From Triglochin maritima (lineage: Eukaryota; Streptophyta; Magnoliopsida; Alismatales; Juncaginaceae), in assembly GCA_963682175.1 (NCBI GenBank), contig OY821775.1, positions 50,440,053 to 50,504,052 on the forward strand: a stretch of 64,000 bases of DNA, written 5' to 3'. Both the position numbers and the translations under genes were made by a program. A model generated the notes under the pieces. The model saw only the letters and a list, made by a program, of their open reading frames with translations. It searched no databases and had not been told where the DNA came from. Of this stretch, positions 37,856 through 49,471 are shown in pieces; position 1 is the stretch's first letter; each line of letters begins with the position of its first letter.

Positions 37856-38060
37856 TTTTAAAAACCAGACTGGACCAGACGGATCGACCATGTTGGACCG
37901 GGAACCAATGGTCCAACGGTCGGTTCAGCTAAACCGATGGACGGTTTGAAACTCTAGTTACTATTTACAGAAATCGGTTCAAACATGTCTGTCCGTTAAT
38001 ATTTAGTGAGTCTTATCTAACTTCAGGTCTAAAAATGTTGACGTCGTCAACCGTCCGACC
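37856..38060. repeat. Dispersed GGACC/GGTCC-rich repeat, unclassified
   Basis: It begins AAGGTTTTAAAAACCAGACTGG and carries GGACCGGGAACCAATGGTCC and CCGTCCGACCGTGG. The style is like common low-copy plant repeats starting GTTTTAAAAACC. Its ends are not defined and it differs from the TAGGGGTGAGC family. Confidence 0.35.
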
Positions 38061-38277
38061 GTGGTGGGACAGTAATTTTAGCACATTGAATTAAAATCAA
38101 AACTTTATGGGGGTGCAAAGATGACCGTTTCCAACATCCCAATCCCCAAACCAACGGTCTCCATCTCCATCCAACGGTCCAAACCCACCCACCCCCCAAT
38201 CCAACGGCTGAAATCTCTTGGAATTTTAGGGTTTCCGTCGCCCTCCCGCTTCTTTCCCCCTATTCGAATTCGCGCAC

Positions 38278-38882
38278 TATAAAAGCCCTTTCGCCCTCTC
38301 TCGCCCCATTATCTCTCCTCCGAACCCAAAACCCTAAAACTCGCCCCCGGAGCGCGTCCAAGGTCAGTTTTTTCCGCCCGATCGTCTTTTTATGTTCCCG
38401 ATTGATCATTTTCGGCGCTTTCGCGACCGGTTTTGTTGGATCTGGTTGTTTTGGGGCTTTCGGGAGTGGGTTTGGGTTGGATTATGGGGAAAATGGGTTC
38501 TTTTGTGTGGTTTTGGGTTAGGGTTTGGTGGTTACGGCCGCGATGGTTGGGTTTTTCGGTCGGTAGGTTTTTCGGTTTCTGTTTTTAGGGTTTAACGCTC
38601 GATTTGGGGTTTTGGGGGATTGCTGATGTTTGTTGGATGGTTTTGTTGATTTTGGTGAGTCTGTTGGAATTATTCCGTCGATTTTTGAAATTTTGATATC
38701 TTTTGGTGATTTTGTAGAAAGAAACATGTAGATTTTATGGATTTTATGCCTTCTGATACGTTTTCTGTAAGATTAAGTTGTATTTTTGCTTGAGATTTAG
38801 GAAATATTTGAACTTTGAGATTGTTGGAGTCTGAGATTGTTTTGGTGTTTTCGTGCTTAGGGATCGGTAGAGTTCCAAGAGA
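38278..38882 (+). promoter_or_regulatory. Importin beta-1 core promoter, leader and 5'UTR intron
   Basis: A TATAAAA box at 38278-38284 is followed by a CT-rich leader containing AAAACCCTAAAA (about 38327-38340). A GT donor at 38363 and an AG acceptor at 38859-38860 give a 498-bp intron in the leader, 22 bases before the start codon. Leader introns of this kind often raise expression in plants; that is inferred here. Confidence 0.7.
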
Positions 38883-41602
38883 ATGGAAGTTACGCAAATT
38901 CTGCTGTCGGCCCAGTCACCCGATGCGAAAGTACGGACGGCTGCAGAAGAGACCTTGAATAATTTTCAGGAGGGAAATCTTGCAATGTTTATCCTTGCAT
39001 TGTCGTCTGAGCTCTCTGGTGAGGACAGACCGCCGGAAAGCAGAAGATTGGCTGGTATTATTTTGAAGAACTCGTTGGACGCAAAGGACTTTGTTCGAAA
39101 GGAACAGCTGACCCAGCAGTGGATCAACATCCTTACTTCTTATAAATCCCAATGCAAGGAGTCTCTGTTGCTTACCCTTGAGTCACCAGTGCCCGAGGCA
39201 AGGCTGACGTGTTCTCAGGTTATTGCAAAGATTGCTTCCATCGAGATCCCCCGCCGAGAATGGGATGAGCTTATTGGACGGTTGCTTAACAACATGACTC
39301 AGCAGGCTGTGACGGCTGCATTGAAGCAGGCAACCCTTCAGACACTTGGGTACGTCTGCGAGGAGATATCGTCGCAGGACTTGGAGCAGACTCAAGTAAA
39401 TTCTGTTTTGACTGCTGTTGTTCAGGGCATGTCGCAAACTGAGGAGAATTTCGATGTTCGTCTTGCTGCTGTACAGGCTCTATACAATGCGCTTGATTTT
39501 GCCCAGAATAATTTTGAGAACGAAATGGAGCGGAATTACATCATGAAGGTTATCTGTGAGACTGCTGTTGCAAAGCAGTTGGAGATTAGACAGGCAGCTT
39601 TTGAGTGCCTTGTCTCCATTTGTTCTACGTATTATGAGGTGCTTGAGCCTTACATGGACACCCTGTTTAATTTGACTGCAAATGCTGTAAAAGTTGATGA
39701 GGAGCCTGTTGCTCTGCAAGCCATCGAATTTTGGAGCTCTATATGTGACGATGAGATTACGATTCAAGAAGAATATGGAGACGATGGTGGTGACTCGTCA
39801 ACTTCGAATTCTCATTTCATCATGAAAGCTCTTCCATTGCTTGTCCCAATGCTATTGGAAACACTCTTAAAGCAGGAAGAGGATCAAGATCAAGATGATA
39901 ATGTGTGGAACTTGTCCATGGCTGGTGGTACTTGCCTTGGCCTTGTAGCAAGGACTGTTGGAGATGCAGTTGTCTCTCTTGTGATGCCCTTTGTTGAGGG
40001 TAACATTTCAAAGCCAGATTGGCGTAGCCGAGAGGCAGCAACATTTGCTTTTGGGTCGATTCTTGAAGGTCCAACGATTGAGAAGCTGTCTCCACTAGTA
40101 AACATGGGTCTTGACTTCCTTCTTAATGCGATGAAAGATCAGAATGTTCATGTGAAGGATACCACAGCCTGGACATTGGGTAGGATATTTGAGTTCTTAC
40201 ACTCTCCCACCAACCAATTCTCTGTTATTAATAGCACAAATCTTCCTAGGATCATGTCTGTTTTACTAGAAGCTATGAAGGATGCACCGAATGTGGCTGA
40301 CAAAGCATGTGGGGCTATCTACAACCTTGCTCTTGGATACGAGGACTGTGAGGTGGAATCCTCAATTCTGTCTCCTTACTTAGGTGATGTTATCACTGCT
40401 TTGCTTTTTGCTGCCGATCGGACAGATTCAACCAGTTCCAGGCTCAGAGCTTCTGCTTACGAGACCTTAAACCAGATTGTTAGATCTAGCAACACTTTGG
40501 AGACAGCGAACATGATTGGGCAGTTGCTCCACGAAATCATGAAGAGGTTGGCACAAACTGTGGAAGTACAGATTGTTTCGGCAGACGATAGAGAGAAACA
40601 AGCTGATATGCAGGCGTTGCTGTGTGGTGTTCTTCAAGTTATAGTTCAAAAATTGAATTCCTCTGAATCTTGCAAACCCACTATTATTCAGGTCTCAGAT
40701 CAAATGATGCTTTTGTTTCTCCGAGTATTTGGTTGTCACAGATCTACTGTGCATGAGGAGGCTATGCTTGCCATTGGTGCCCTTGCTTATGCAACTGGTC
40801 CACAATTTGAGAAGTACATGCCCGAGTTCTACAAGTACCTGGAGACTGGCCTCCAAATTTGTGAGGAGCACCAGGTTTGTTCCATCTCAGTTGGGGTGAT
40901 TGGAGATATCTGTCGTGCTCTAGATTCAAAAATCCTTCCCTACTGTGATGGAATAATGACTCACCTCCTTAAGAATCTCTCCAATCCTGTTCTCCACAGA
41001 TCTGTAAAGCCTCCCATTTTTATTTGCTTTGGGGATGTTGCTCTTGCTATAGGTGAAGATTTTGAGAAGTATCTCGCTTATGCCATGCCTATGCTTCATG
41101 GTGCAGCAGCTATGTGTTCAGATTTAGGGTCTTTTGACGAAGACATGATTGAATATGGAAATCAGCTAAGACGTAGCATATTTGAAGCTTACTCTGGTAT
41201 CCTGCAGGGATTCAAGAGTTCAAAGTCTGAACAGCTTGTCCCACATGCGGGTAACTTGTTGCAGTTCATAGAAGCAATCTCCACGGATAAGGAGAGGTAT
41301 GTTAAGAAACTGTGGTGTTTTAAAAAAATTGTCTCAATAGATGTGAGTCATTTTATGTTACTTATCTTGAGATTTATTCCCATTTTTATTTTATTTTCCA
41401 TAGGGACGAGGGAGTAACCAAAGCAGCAATTGCAGCAATGGGGGACCTAGCTGATGCGCTGGGTGGTAGCATAAAGGTGCTACTTCAGGGACGCACCTTT
41501 CACAATGAATTCTTGGGAGAATGTTTTGCTTCCGATGACGAGATGCTGAAGGAGACTGCAACTTGGACTCAGGGAATGCTTAACCGTGTGTTAGTTTCGT
41601 GA
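38883..41602 (+). CDS. KPNB1: Importin subunit beta-1 (karyopherin beta)
   Basis: Nuclear import receptor made of HEAT repeats. It binds importin alpha or cargo directly, docks at FG nucleoporins and releases cargo on RanGTP. Two coding exons, 38883-41296 and 41404-41602, join as GAG AG|G GAC (E-R-D). They give 870 aa, the same length as the Arabidopsis protein. The importin-beta N-terminal domain lies at about residues 20-100 (AAEETLNNFQEGNLAMFILALSSEL, RRLAGIILKNSLDAKD). HEAT helices run on to EFLGECFASDDEMLKETATWTQGMLNRVL. The acidic segment QEEDQDQDD at about residue 335 matches the family's acidic loop. If the single intron were retained, the protein would end at 844 aa without its last HEAT helices. 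Confidence 0.97.
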
Positions 41603-42385
41603 GGTTAAATGATTTTCTCGTAATCTTCAGATTGTTGCCTTCTGGTTATGTTGTTATTCTACATTATCCTTGTGAAAGTGGTCTTAGTAGGATCAGGAGC
41701 AATGTTTGCGGGTGATAAGGTTTTACATCTGTAAGCCCTACTTTCTTCTCTCTCATTGGTTGCCGAGTTCTGTAAGGAAATGTATTGTTGGCAATGAACA
41801 AAGTGTCTCGGGTAATTCAGCCACTGAATTGTGGTTTCTAGTTGCTGTCTTATTTGAGTTTTAATGTTTTCATTGATAGCATCATCATTTGTTATCTTGG
41901 TTCCGGAAGTACATCCCATAAATTCTAGATTTTGAAACTTTTTTACTTGCTGTTCTAGATACCTCTGTATAATTTTACAATGGCTTTTTATTATGATCCT
42001 GTTTTTTCTTGTCATTAACAAAGAACATGTGTTTTGTATGTAGCAAATAGGCAATTCACGGGAGATTAGGAATCATAGCAGTCTTTTACCGTTCAGAGAT
42101 AAAGCGAAACAGAACTAACCATCACTCCACTAATTCAGCCACTGAATTGTGGCCTTTATTTATTGTTGATGGTTTTATACTTTTATGTGAACAAATTCCA
42201 AGACACTGAAATGCATGTCCCACGTATACGTCGAAACCATATTTCTCATGGAATCCTTGCCTATGTCTTGGTGATTGTATGGGCTTGTAATGTAAGTTGT
42301 AAACTTGTAATGCTCCAATTCACTATCTTATAAAATTCTTGCAGTGAAGTGATATGATGGTGATATTGCTACGGCCTACATGTTA
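41603..42385. other. Importin 3' flank with a repeated 22-mer
   Basis: Probably 3'UTR and intergenic. TAATTCAGCCACTGAATTGTGG occurs at 41813-41834 and again at 42131-42152. Each copy contains the small hairpin ATTCAG-CCA-CTGAAT. Confidence 0.6.
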
Positions 42386-42899
42386 GGCCATCACTAACCA
42401 TGACCTGGACGACCCGGTCATCAGCTCTCTCTCTCTTCAAAATCAGCTTTCTCTCTCTTCCACATCAGCTTTCTCTTTCCTCAACCCACCTTCTTCTCTT
42501 TCCTACACTATTCATCTCTTAACCACAACCCAACACAACCCACAACAACCTACCTCTCTCCTCCACATCATTTCGGGGTCCATCTTGGTAAAATTTTAAA
42601 AAAAAATTAAAAAATTTCTAAAAAATCAAAACAATTATAAAACGAATTTTCAAAAAAAAAAATTATAAAAAAACTCAAACAAAAAAAATAAAAAAATCAA
42701 AACAAAAACAAAAAAAAATAAAAAAATCAAAATATAATAAAATATTTGATGACCGGGTCGTCGACCCGGTCGTTTGAACGACCGGGTCGACGACCCGGTC
42801 ATCTACAACCGAAACTTTTGTGTTAAAAAATTAATATTTTATTCAAGGTCATCTACGACCGCAGGATGACCGCAGTTTATACTGCGTTAAGGGATGGCC
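42386..42899. mobile_element. Tourist/Harbinger-like MITE, 514 bp
   Basis: The ends are GGCCATCACTAACC on the left and, in reverse complement, GGCCATCCCTTAACGC on the right. TTA trinucleotides flank it on both sides (42383-42385 and 42900-42902). A 3-bp TTA target and GGCC-type ends fit PIF/Harbinger MITEs. The interior has CT-rich runs, an A-rich block and GACCGGGTCG palindromes. It carries no transposase. Confidence 0.75.
42748..42803. repeat. Perfect 27-bp-arm palindrome inside the MITE
   Basis: The arm 42748-42774 (starting GATGACCGGGTCG) is the exact reverse complement of 42777-42803, with TG between. Within each arm the GACCGGGTCGTCGACCCGGTC unit is itself nearly palindromic. Confidence 0.92.
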
Positions 42900-43752
42900 T
42901 TAGCAAATGACAATTCAGAGATGTTAATCTTTCTGCAGTTGGCAGCATTATTTTATGTAGTTGCTAATTTATTAGATGTGAGAGGTGGTTCTCGAGAATT
43001 GAGAATGAGGTGTTTTTTAAGTTTCTATTAGGTTAGAAATAAAACTCATCATGAATCATATTTTAAGGAAAATTATCTTTGTCCACATACTTATATATCC
43101 CAACTTCCCAAGCTAGGTTAAGTCCAATCAATTGTCTAATTGTCATCGTTTCATCTTAGGCGTATGAGAAGAATTCACACTTTAGCTTCATTTAGTCTGA
43201 AAAAAGATTGATTGTAACTTTCGACATTGAGAAAAACGTTTAGCCTTAGTCACTTGAAAGATTGCGTTCCACAGGGATCAATTTGTAATTTACAAAAGTT
43301 AGAGGGGTTGTTCGCCAAAGAATCAACGGAGGCACGACCTTCGTCGGAACAATTTCCCTCCTTCCCAAATCGCCTCTTCTTCTCCACCCCCAAACAAAAA
43401 CCTAACCCTATTCCACCCTTCCCGACCCCCAAGATCCGAACTTTCCGCCACCCACCAACCCCAATACCCCCAAAACACCCTAAAGGTGAGATCTTTGCCC
43501 GATCCGATCCGTTTCCACGCTTTTTTCCCGATTTCTCCCGTCCGATTTGATGGGGTTTTGCCCAATATCGTGTTTTCTGTTCCTAGTACAGCCTTTGTTC
43601 GTTTCTTTCTTTGATTTGATTGGTTAGTGCTAAATCGGATTCGGTGTTGGTGTTTCTGGACAGGAGAAGGACAAAGTTCAGATTTTTGGGTCTCTTCTTT
43701 GTTTTTTTTCTGTTGATTTTAGGGTTTTGGTGGAGTGAGAAGAAGGATTGAA

Positions 43753-45211
43753 ATGTCTGGGCCAAGTGATGAGAGCTCATCTCCTCATGCTCAGGTTGGT
43801 TTCTGAAATGGGCTTTATTTGTGGAGGGGATTTTTTTATGGTTATTAATGAGTAATGATGTAATGGTTGTTTAATAAAATGTTTCAAAGTGGTGGTGGTG
43901 TTGGTATTAAATTATTGATGGAGAATCTTAGTTTTAGTTGTAATAAGGTTAAGATTCTGGGGTTGTATTGCTCTAAATGAATTTTAATATGGAGCAACAT
44001 GATCATTATACCTTACTAAGTTTAGTGATGGTTCTGTTTATTTGTTTATGTTATTGTAAAAGTATGCCTTGTGGAATTAGAAATGCTATGTTATCTTGGA
44101 ATGGAACCAATTTACCTGTCTATTGGAAATGCTATTATTGTTACCTTAGTTTTTAATTTTTTTTAAAAGAAATTTCAATTGATCGCCTTTCTGCTGCATG
44201 TAGAAGTTGATTTGTGAAGTGAAACAATAAAATGTGAAATTTGTTTTTTTAGATAGGCTAAGAACTTGTGCATTGTTCAATCTTTGGTGCAAGAAATTGC
44301 CATTGATTATATTTAAGTTCGAAGCATAAACGTGTCTGTTAATCTATGTCCATTCGTCCTTTCATGCATATTTTCAAGGTTTTGGCAATGTGATGAAATG
44401 ACTAGTTTTATTGCTTTTGCTGTGCTTTCATTTGCAGTTGTCGTCTAACGTTTTTTCTGACCTTCTGGATTCAATAATCGTGGATGTCGCCTCCGAGTGC
44501 CATAGAATAGCTAGATTGGGTCTCGATAGAAATTTAGAAGAAGAGGAAGAAGAATTGAGGCTCTCGGAACAAGCTCGAGAAAGGGTCTCAGATCCAAGCA
44601 ACAATGGTGAATCTAACAGCAAATATGTAGTTGACATATTTGGGCAGACACATCCTGCAGTTGCTAGTGAGACATTTGAATGCATGAATTGCGGAAGGTC
44701 TGTTGCAGCTGGACGGTTCGCGCCTCACTTGGAGAAGTGTATGGGAAAGGTTGCTTACATTTCCTGCTAAATATTCTCATTAAATTTGTGTACTTCCAAT
44801 TTTTTTGTTGTAAAAAAAATACAGGTTCTGATATTATCTTTACACTGTTAGACTATTAGCAATGGACAATTTTTTTAATCCAAAGTTTTCATTAAATCAA
44901 CAAGATCATAGGTTGACCGTTCTTGCAAGGATGTCTGTACGATGTATTAGAATTTGAATCAAATTTACATCGATCTTGGTAATATTAGATTCTTATTGCA
45001 CTCCAAAGTCTTATTCTTTTGTACGTTGTGTGATCAGGGTCGTAAAGCTAGGACGAAATCCACGAGAAGCAGCACTGTTACACACAACCGGCACTCCCGT
45101 AGCAACCCCATTTCGGTTTACGCTCCAACACCCAATTCCGGCACCATAAGCAGGGTTCCAAATGGTTCTGCTAGGGAGAAATATGCCGAGTTTGTGTTTG
45201 AAGAATCTTGA
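43753..45211 (+). CDS. SGF11: SAGA-associated factor 11 (SGF11), deubiquitinase-module subunit
   Basis: SGF11 bridges the Ubp8/UBP22 deubiquitinase to the SAGA-type module that removes ubiquitin from histone H2B. Exons 43753-43794, 44438-44749 and 45038-45211 give 175 aa. MSGPSDESSSPHAQ is followed by the N-terminal helix SNVFSDLLDSIIVDVASECHRIARLG, which clasps the module. Then come an acidic linker and the SGF11 zinc finger [27 protein letters not shown], a C2HC set with the Arg-rich nucleosome-facing tail. The first exon is preceded by a leader with a probable intron 43486-43722. No lesion was seen. Confidence 0.92.
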
Positions 45212-47018
45212 TTTGCTTGTGTATTGTCTCTGGCCTTCACTCAAAATGCACTCAGAGAAGCTCGCTTGTCATTGCAGTTGCTTTGAAACTGTCTTCCTGT
45301 GATATTATGGTGCAGGATTTTCCATATTGTTTGCTTCCCTTACTTGAAGAAAATGAGCAGAAAGTAGTCATGTTTGAAAGCCATGACCATTTCTTTACGG
45401 ATCACATGTAAGCATGTAATAGCGTGTTGGAAACTTGAGGTTGGTAGAAAACAGAAAATGAAGATTTTAATAAGATTGCAAGTCTTTGTTTTGCGTTAGA
45501 ATAGCTTGAGAACATCAAGCGTTTCGTTCAAGTTCGCGAGCTTAATGTTTTATGGGAGCCAAGTTTGTTTCTCTCCTGATGTCAGTTGCATAGATGGTTA
45601 GTAAGTTTCATAAATCTATTAGTCTAGTGAAATGTTCTCCATAAATGGAGCTGAGCTGACGCAGATTTGATAAATGTGAGTTCAAATAAGAATATGAAAC
45701 TACGATATTAGTTAGAACATATTAATCATATTTCCCCCCAACACGTATGCAAACAAAAACAACTAAGGATGTTGTGATACCAGTTGTTATACCAAAACAC
45801 AGATGAGAACAATCATGACCTTAGAAAAAAGTCAAAACCAAAAAAACCTTGAAAATAAAATGAAATAGCAGCTAAAACAAACCCATGAAAATACTGAAAT
45901 CAACCACCAAAGATTGTCTGTCCTTTCTCTGCACTTCTGATGGTTCCTTTTGTTCTAATCTGGACAATAGCCTTATTCAGGGTGATCCAAACCAGTTTCT
46001 TACAGAAAGGTTATCTTTTCTTCATTTCACTGAGTAATTTAGTTGAAAAGAAGAGGTTCGAACATTAAATATTTTCGTGCTAATCCTGTTCTTTGTAATG
46101 ATCCATATTAACAAGACAAACTCTTGAAGGTTCTTATCCCAAATTTTCTTGATGAAGATTGAAGTGACATTGATTGATATTTAACACACATTGTTGCATG
46201 AATATGTATGAAAATGGTTGTGCAACGACTCATCCACACAACATTGTTTATGATTCCACTACATAACCTTGAAGCCTCAAACCAGACCTCACTTTTACTT
46301 CAAAAAAAGAAGAAAACACACACCATATATTAGCTCATTAGATGTGATAGTTAGGATGAATGGATGAAAGTACGAGAAAAATATTGACCTTGAAAAAATT
46401 GATGGCGAAAATCTATGTTTTAGTAGAACTTTGTTGAGCCAATTTGAGCTTGTCATATTGGTCCAGCGGCTTTTCAATTATTTCCTAGCGTATATTACGT
46501 GACATGAATTTCTATCATTTTAGAATGATTGATCGATTCAACTAGAAAAAACATCACAACCTTGAGTTTGCACATTTGCCATTCCATATAATTCTGCAAC
46601 TGATGTGAGGGTAGATCGAGAGATCACAACCTCGAGTGCAACACTGAAAACATAAAATAAAAATAAAAATGTGATGATAACAGCCGGAGTAAGTGTTACG
46701 AGTCGAGCTCGAGCAACTTCTCTCTCCTCCTTGTCCAACCATTTGGATCAGATAGTTATCTATTCCAAAGAGAAGGGTAGGAAACCAAATTAAAAGGGTT
46801 GGTGTCTGTTAATCTTCTCAATGTATATTTATCCATTTTGTTCTATATATAGAATGAGGGGAAATTAAGCCCCTATATTTGGGCCCTTTCCGTATAAATT
46901 TTGAGGCTAGGATTGATTGTGTTTTTCTCCAACTTGACTTATATATGTGGCATAAGGTTTACTTATACACAAAGTGGCGAGGTTAGGGAAGAGTCAACCT
47001 CTTCTTCCTTGACCCTTG

Positions 47019-47059
<41 letters not shown>
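45212..47059. other. Intergenic; (TA)n tract just before the DUF1685 start
   Basis: The first 250 bases are probably the SGF11 3'UTR. The rest is A/T-rich without a recognised gene. A (TA)n run at about 47022-47060 abuts the ATG at 47060, so frames through it read as Tyr-Ile repeats and are not real protein. Confidence 0.5.
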
Positions 47060-47065
<6 letters not shown>

Positions 47066-48545
47066 ATGAATTTGTCATCATCAGAAACTGAAAGGGAGGT
47101 AGAGGAGGAGTATAATATTGCGAATAGTTGGTTGCCAACATGGCCCAGTACCAGTAGTAATGGGGGTCAAGAGACCAAAAACAAGAAGAGGTTATCGAAG
47201 CAGATGTCATTGAAGGAGACGACAAGGGAGGCTGCTTGGGAGAAGAGGCAAAGACAAATTATGATGAGAAGGAGAGCGATGGAGGCAATATTGCCCCCAA
47301 CATATCAAACAACAAAATGATGAAAGGCCAGCAGAGTATATATTCTTTCTTACTAAATAAATTTTTAACATGCATGATATATATCAGATCAGAGCATACA
47401 ATATTATTTTGTAACATAATTTGTAACGTCCCGACCCAAGTTGGTATCGAGTCCGAATCTGGTCCGTCACTCATGAATCCATCCACAACACCCTGATTGA
47501 AAATTTACCACAAAAACTTAAGTCGGTCGAGTGGTGTAGTAGTAGATGTTAGAGATAGTTTCACATCGCCTAAATGTGGAATCTCTCATGGACATATAAG
47601 TTGAAATATCTTTCCACTTATTGTCAATTGGTTTTGAGTTGGATATCATATTTCTAATATGGTATCAGAGTCTAGTTAAGGTCCAACGGTCGGCTTGACA
47701 CTTCACGTTTTGTTCTCACGCGTGATACCGGTTACGCGTGCGGGGGGTGTTAGAGATAGTCTCACATCGCCTAAATGTTGAATCTCTCCTGGACATATAA
47801 GTTGAAGGGTCCCTCCACTCATTGCCAATTGATTTTGAATTGGATATCATGTTCTAATAGTAGACTCATGTCATCACTATATCGCACACTACTGACATAT
47901 CTCACACTACTAATTTCATATTAGCTGACATGAGACTACATATTTTGGGATATTACATAATTAATGACTAGTAAATGTTTTTTTTTATCAGAGAAAGGCC
48001 AAGGAAGTTAACTGACGAAGATCTAGAGGAACTAAGAGGGTTTATCGATTTAGGATTTAAGTTCAAAGAAGCGGAAGTTGGACCTGATCTCTCCAACACT
48101 CTCCCAGCTCTCAATTTCTACTTTGCGGTTAACCGCCAATTCTCAAATCCAACGCCAGTCTCCTCCCTAATTATTAGCCCACTATCGACTCCAGCCACTA
48201 ACAGTGGAATACCGTCGTCGTCTGTCGCCGGTAGCCCAAGCCTAATGAGTCTTAAGAAACAAGCTTCTCCAGAGCCATGGAAGATGTTGACTCCTGGTCA
48301 GTCAACATAATTCTTTCCTCATATATATTCACACACCTTCTATCAATTATATTATATCTTGATTTTCTCTAAAAGTTGTCTTCTTTGAGTTTGATAATCT
48401 ACTTTATTATCCAAAATAAAATAAAATTAATATAGTGCATTGTTGTGTTTGAACAGAAGATACTCCTCACAATGTGAAAACCAAACTAAGGCATTGGGCA
48501 CAGGCTGTGGCATGTTCTGTTCGTCAACGTCAACAAACAAGTTGA
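47060..48545 (+). CDS. DUF1685 family protein, exon 1 apparently frameshifted
   Basis: Function unknown; plant-specific family. Exon 1 from 47060 gives MKMNLSSSETEREVEEEY... and the conserved block SLKETTREAAWEKRQRQIM. Exon 2 (about 47994-48296) gives KRPRKLTDEDLEELRGFIDLGF and NTLPALNFYFAVNRQ. Exon 3 (48457-48545) gives the family C-terminus NVKTKLRHWAQAVACSV. A donor after 47335 joins cleanly to exon 2 only in the frame reading NNKMMKGQQ, but the conserved start of exon 1 is one frame off and stops at 47318-47320. So either a base was lost between about 47250 and 47317, or splicing differs from what I can see. Confidence 0.75.
47547..47859 (+). mobile_element. TRIM (miniature terminal-repeat retrotransposon), 313 bp
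   Basis: Two direct repeats of 113 and 112 bp (47547-47659 and 47748-47859) start TGTTAGAGATAGT. A primer-binding site TGGTATCAGAG follows the first (47660), and a purine run GGGGGG precedes the second. The 5-bp duplication GTAGA flanks it (47542-47546 and 47860-47864). The interior is only 88 bp and non-coding, so it must be moved by another element's proteins. It sits in intron 1 of the DUF1685 gene, sense orientation. The repeats end TAATA, not the canonical CA. Confidence 0.92.
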
Positions 48546-49471
48546 GAGAAATTCAAAGCCGAAGTTTAATTGCAATATGCAATGGATAGTCCAAATCACA
48601 ACAGCAAAAGGGAGTTTATATGATGATTATCTCATGAACGAAGATTGAAGAGGTTTTTAGCGTTAGGATATGTTTGACCTTTTCTTCATTTCCCCCCTCC
48701 TCGATCAATTCTTGATCTATTGTTCAGGTCAAATGTCCCAAACTTTGTTTCCTCTGAGTTAATAAACATCTATTCCGGACCATGATTTTGATCATATGTA
48801 TTCACACTGTGTATTGATGATATCCACAGTTGATGTGTTTATGTAAATATATCAAATCCTTCTCTTGCATGATTGAAGATAATCTATTACTTTTTATATG
48901 AGTACACTAGGACCATCTGGGATCGACCCAAATGCAAATTTATTCAATTCCTATGTAAGACATGGAGGTCAGCCAAAAGCACAAAATCAGAAAACTCCAC
49001 AGCAGCATAGCAGCAATTGCAACTTCATTTGGAACTAACCACACAACAGAATGAATCATTAACCAAGCAGAACAACAATACAAAAGGTCCCAGACTACAA
49101 CATTATATGACAGACAAATGTAGCAAAACTGACAACCTTAATACAATAATCAATAATGTTTAATAAGACAAAAATGAAGTGCTAGAATTTAGACCATACC
49201 AAGTGAGGGAAGAATAATACACATGGAGTCCACAAACTAATAATTGTTTGCACGAACAGCGCAAGAAAAAAACTATAAACAGATTAAAAATCTCAGCTTA
49301 GCCTCAACGGCAGCAAAATGTAGTCTGCTACCAAAAGAATATTACTGACCACAACCTACTCTAATCAACACAAACTAGCTTATTTGCTACTGAGACTGCT
49401 GCTTCAACATGCTTCCCCCACTTTACACTGACAGGCTACAACAACTGGATTGGTTAAGGTGGAAATGTGAA
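48546..49471. other. Intergenic between convergent DUF1685 and clathrin genes
   Basis: It contains the 3' flanks of both convergent genes, probably including the clathrin 3'UTR at about 49150-49471. No other feature was seen. Confidence 0.5.

Noticed and set aside
38392..38595. 67-aa frame upstream of importin beta-1
   Set aside because: It lies wholly in the 5'UTR intron and is T/G-rich. No conserved features.
41297..41417. 844-aa importin frame running through the intron
   Set aside because: The GT...AG intron 41297-41403 restores the family's conserved C-terminus. The long frame is intron read-through.
43227..43550. 107-aa frame before SGF11
   Set aside because: It is Pro-rich leader sequence crossing the 5'UTR donor at 43486. 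Unlikely to be translated.
46901..47059. N-terminal extension of the DUF1685 frame with Tyr-Ile repeats
   Set aside because: It is the translation of a (TA)n microsatellite. The ATG at 47060 is the sensible start.
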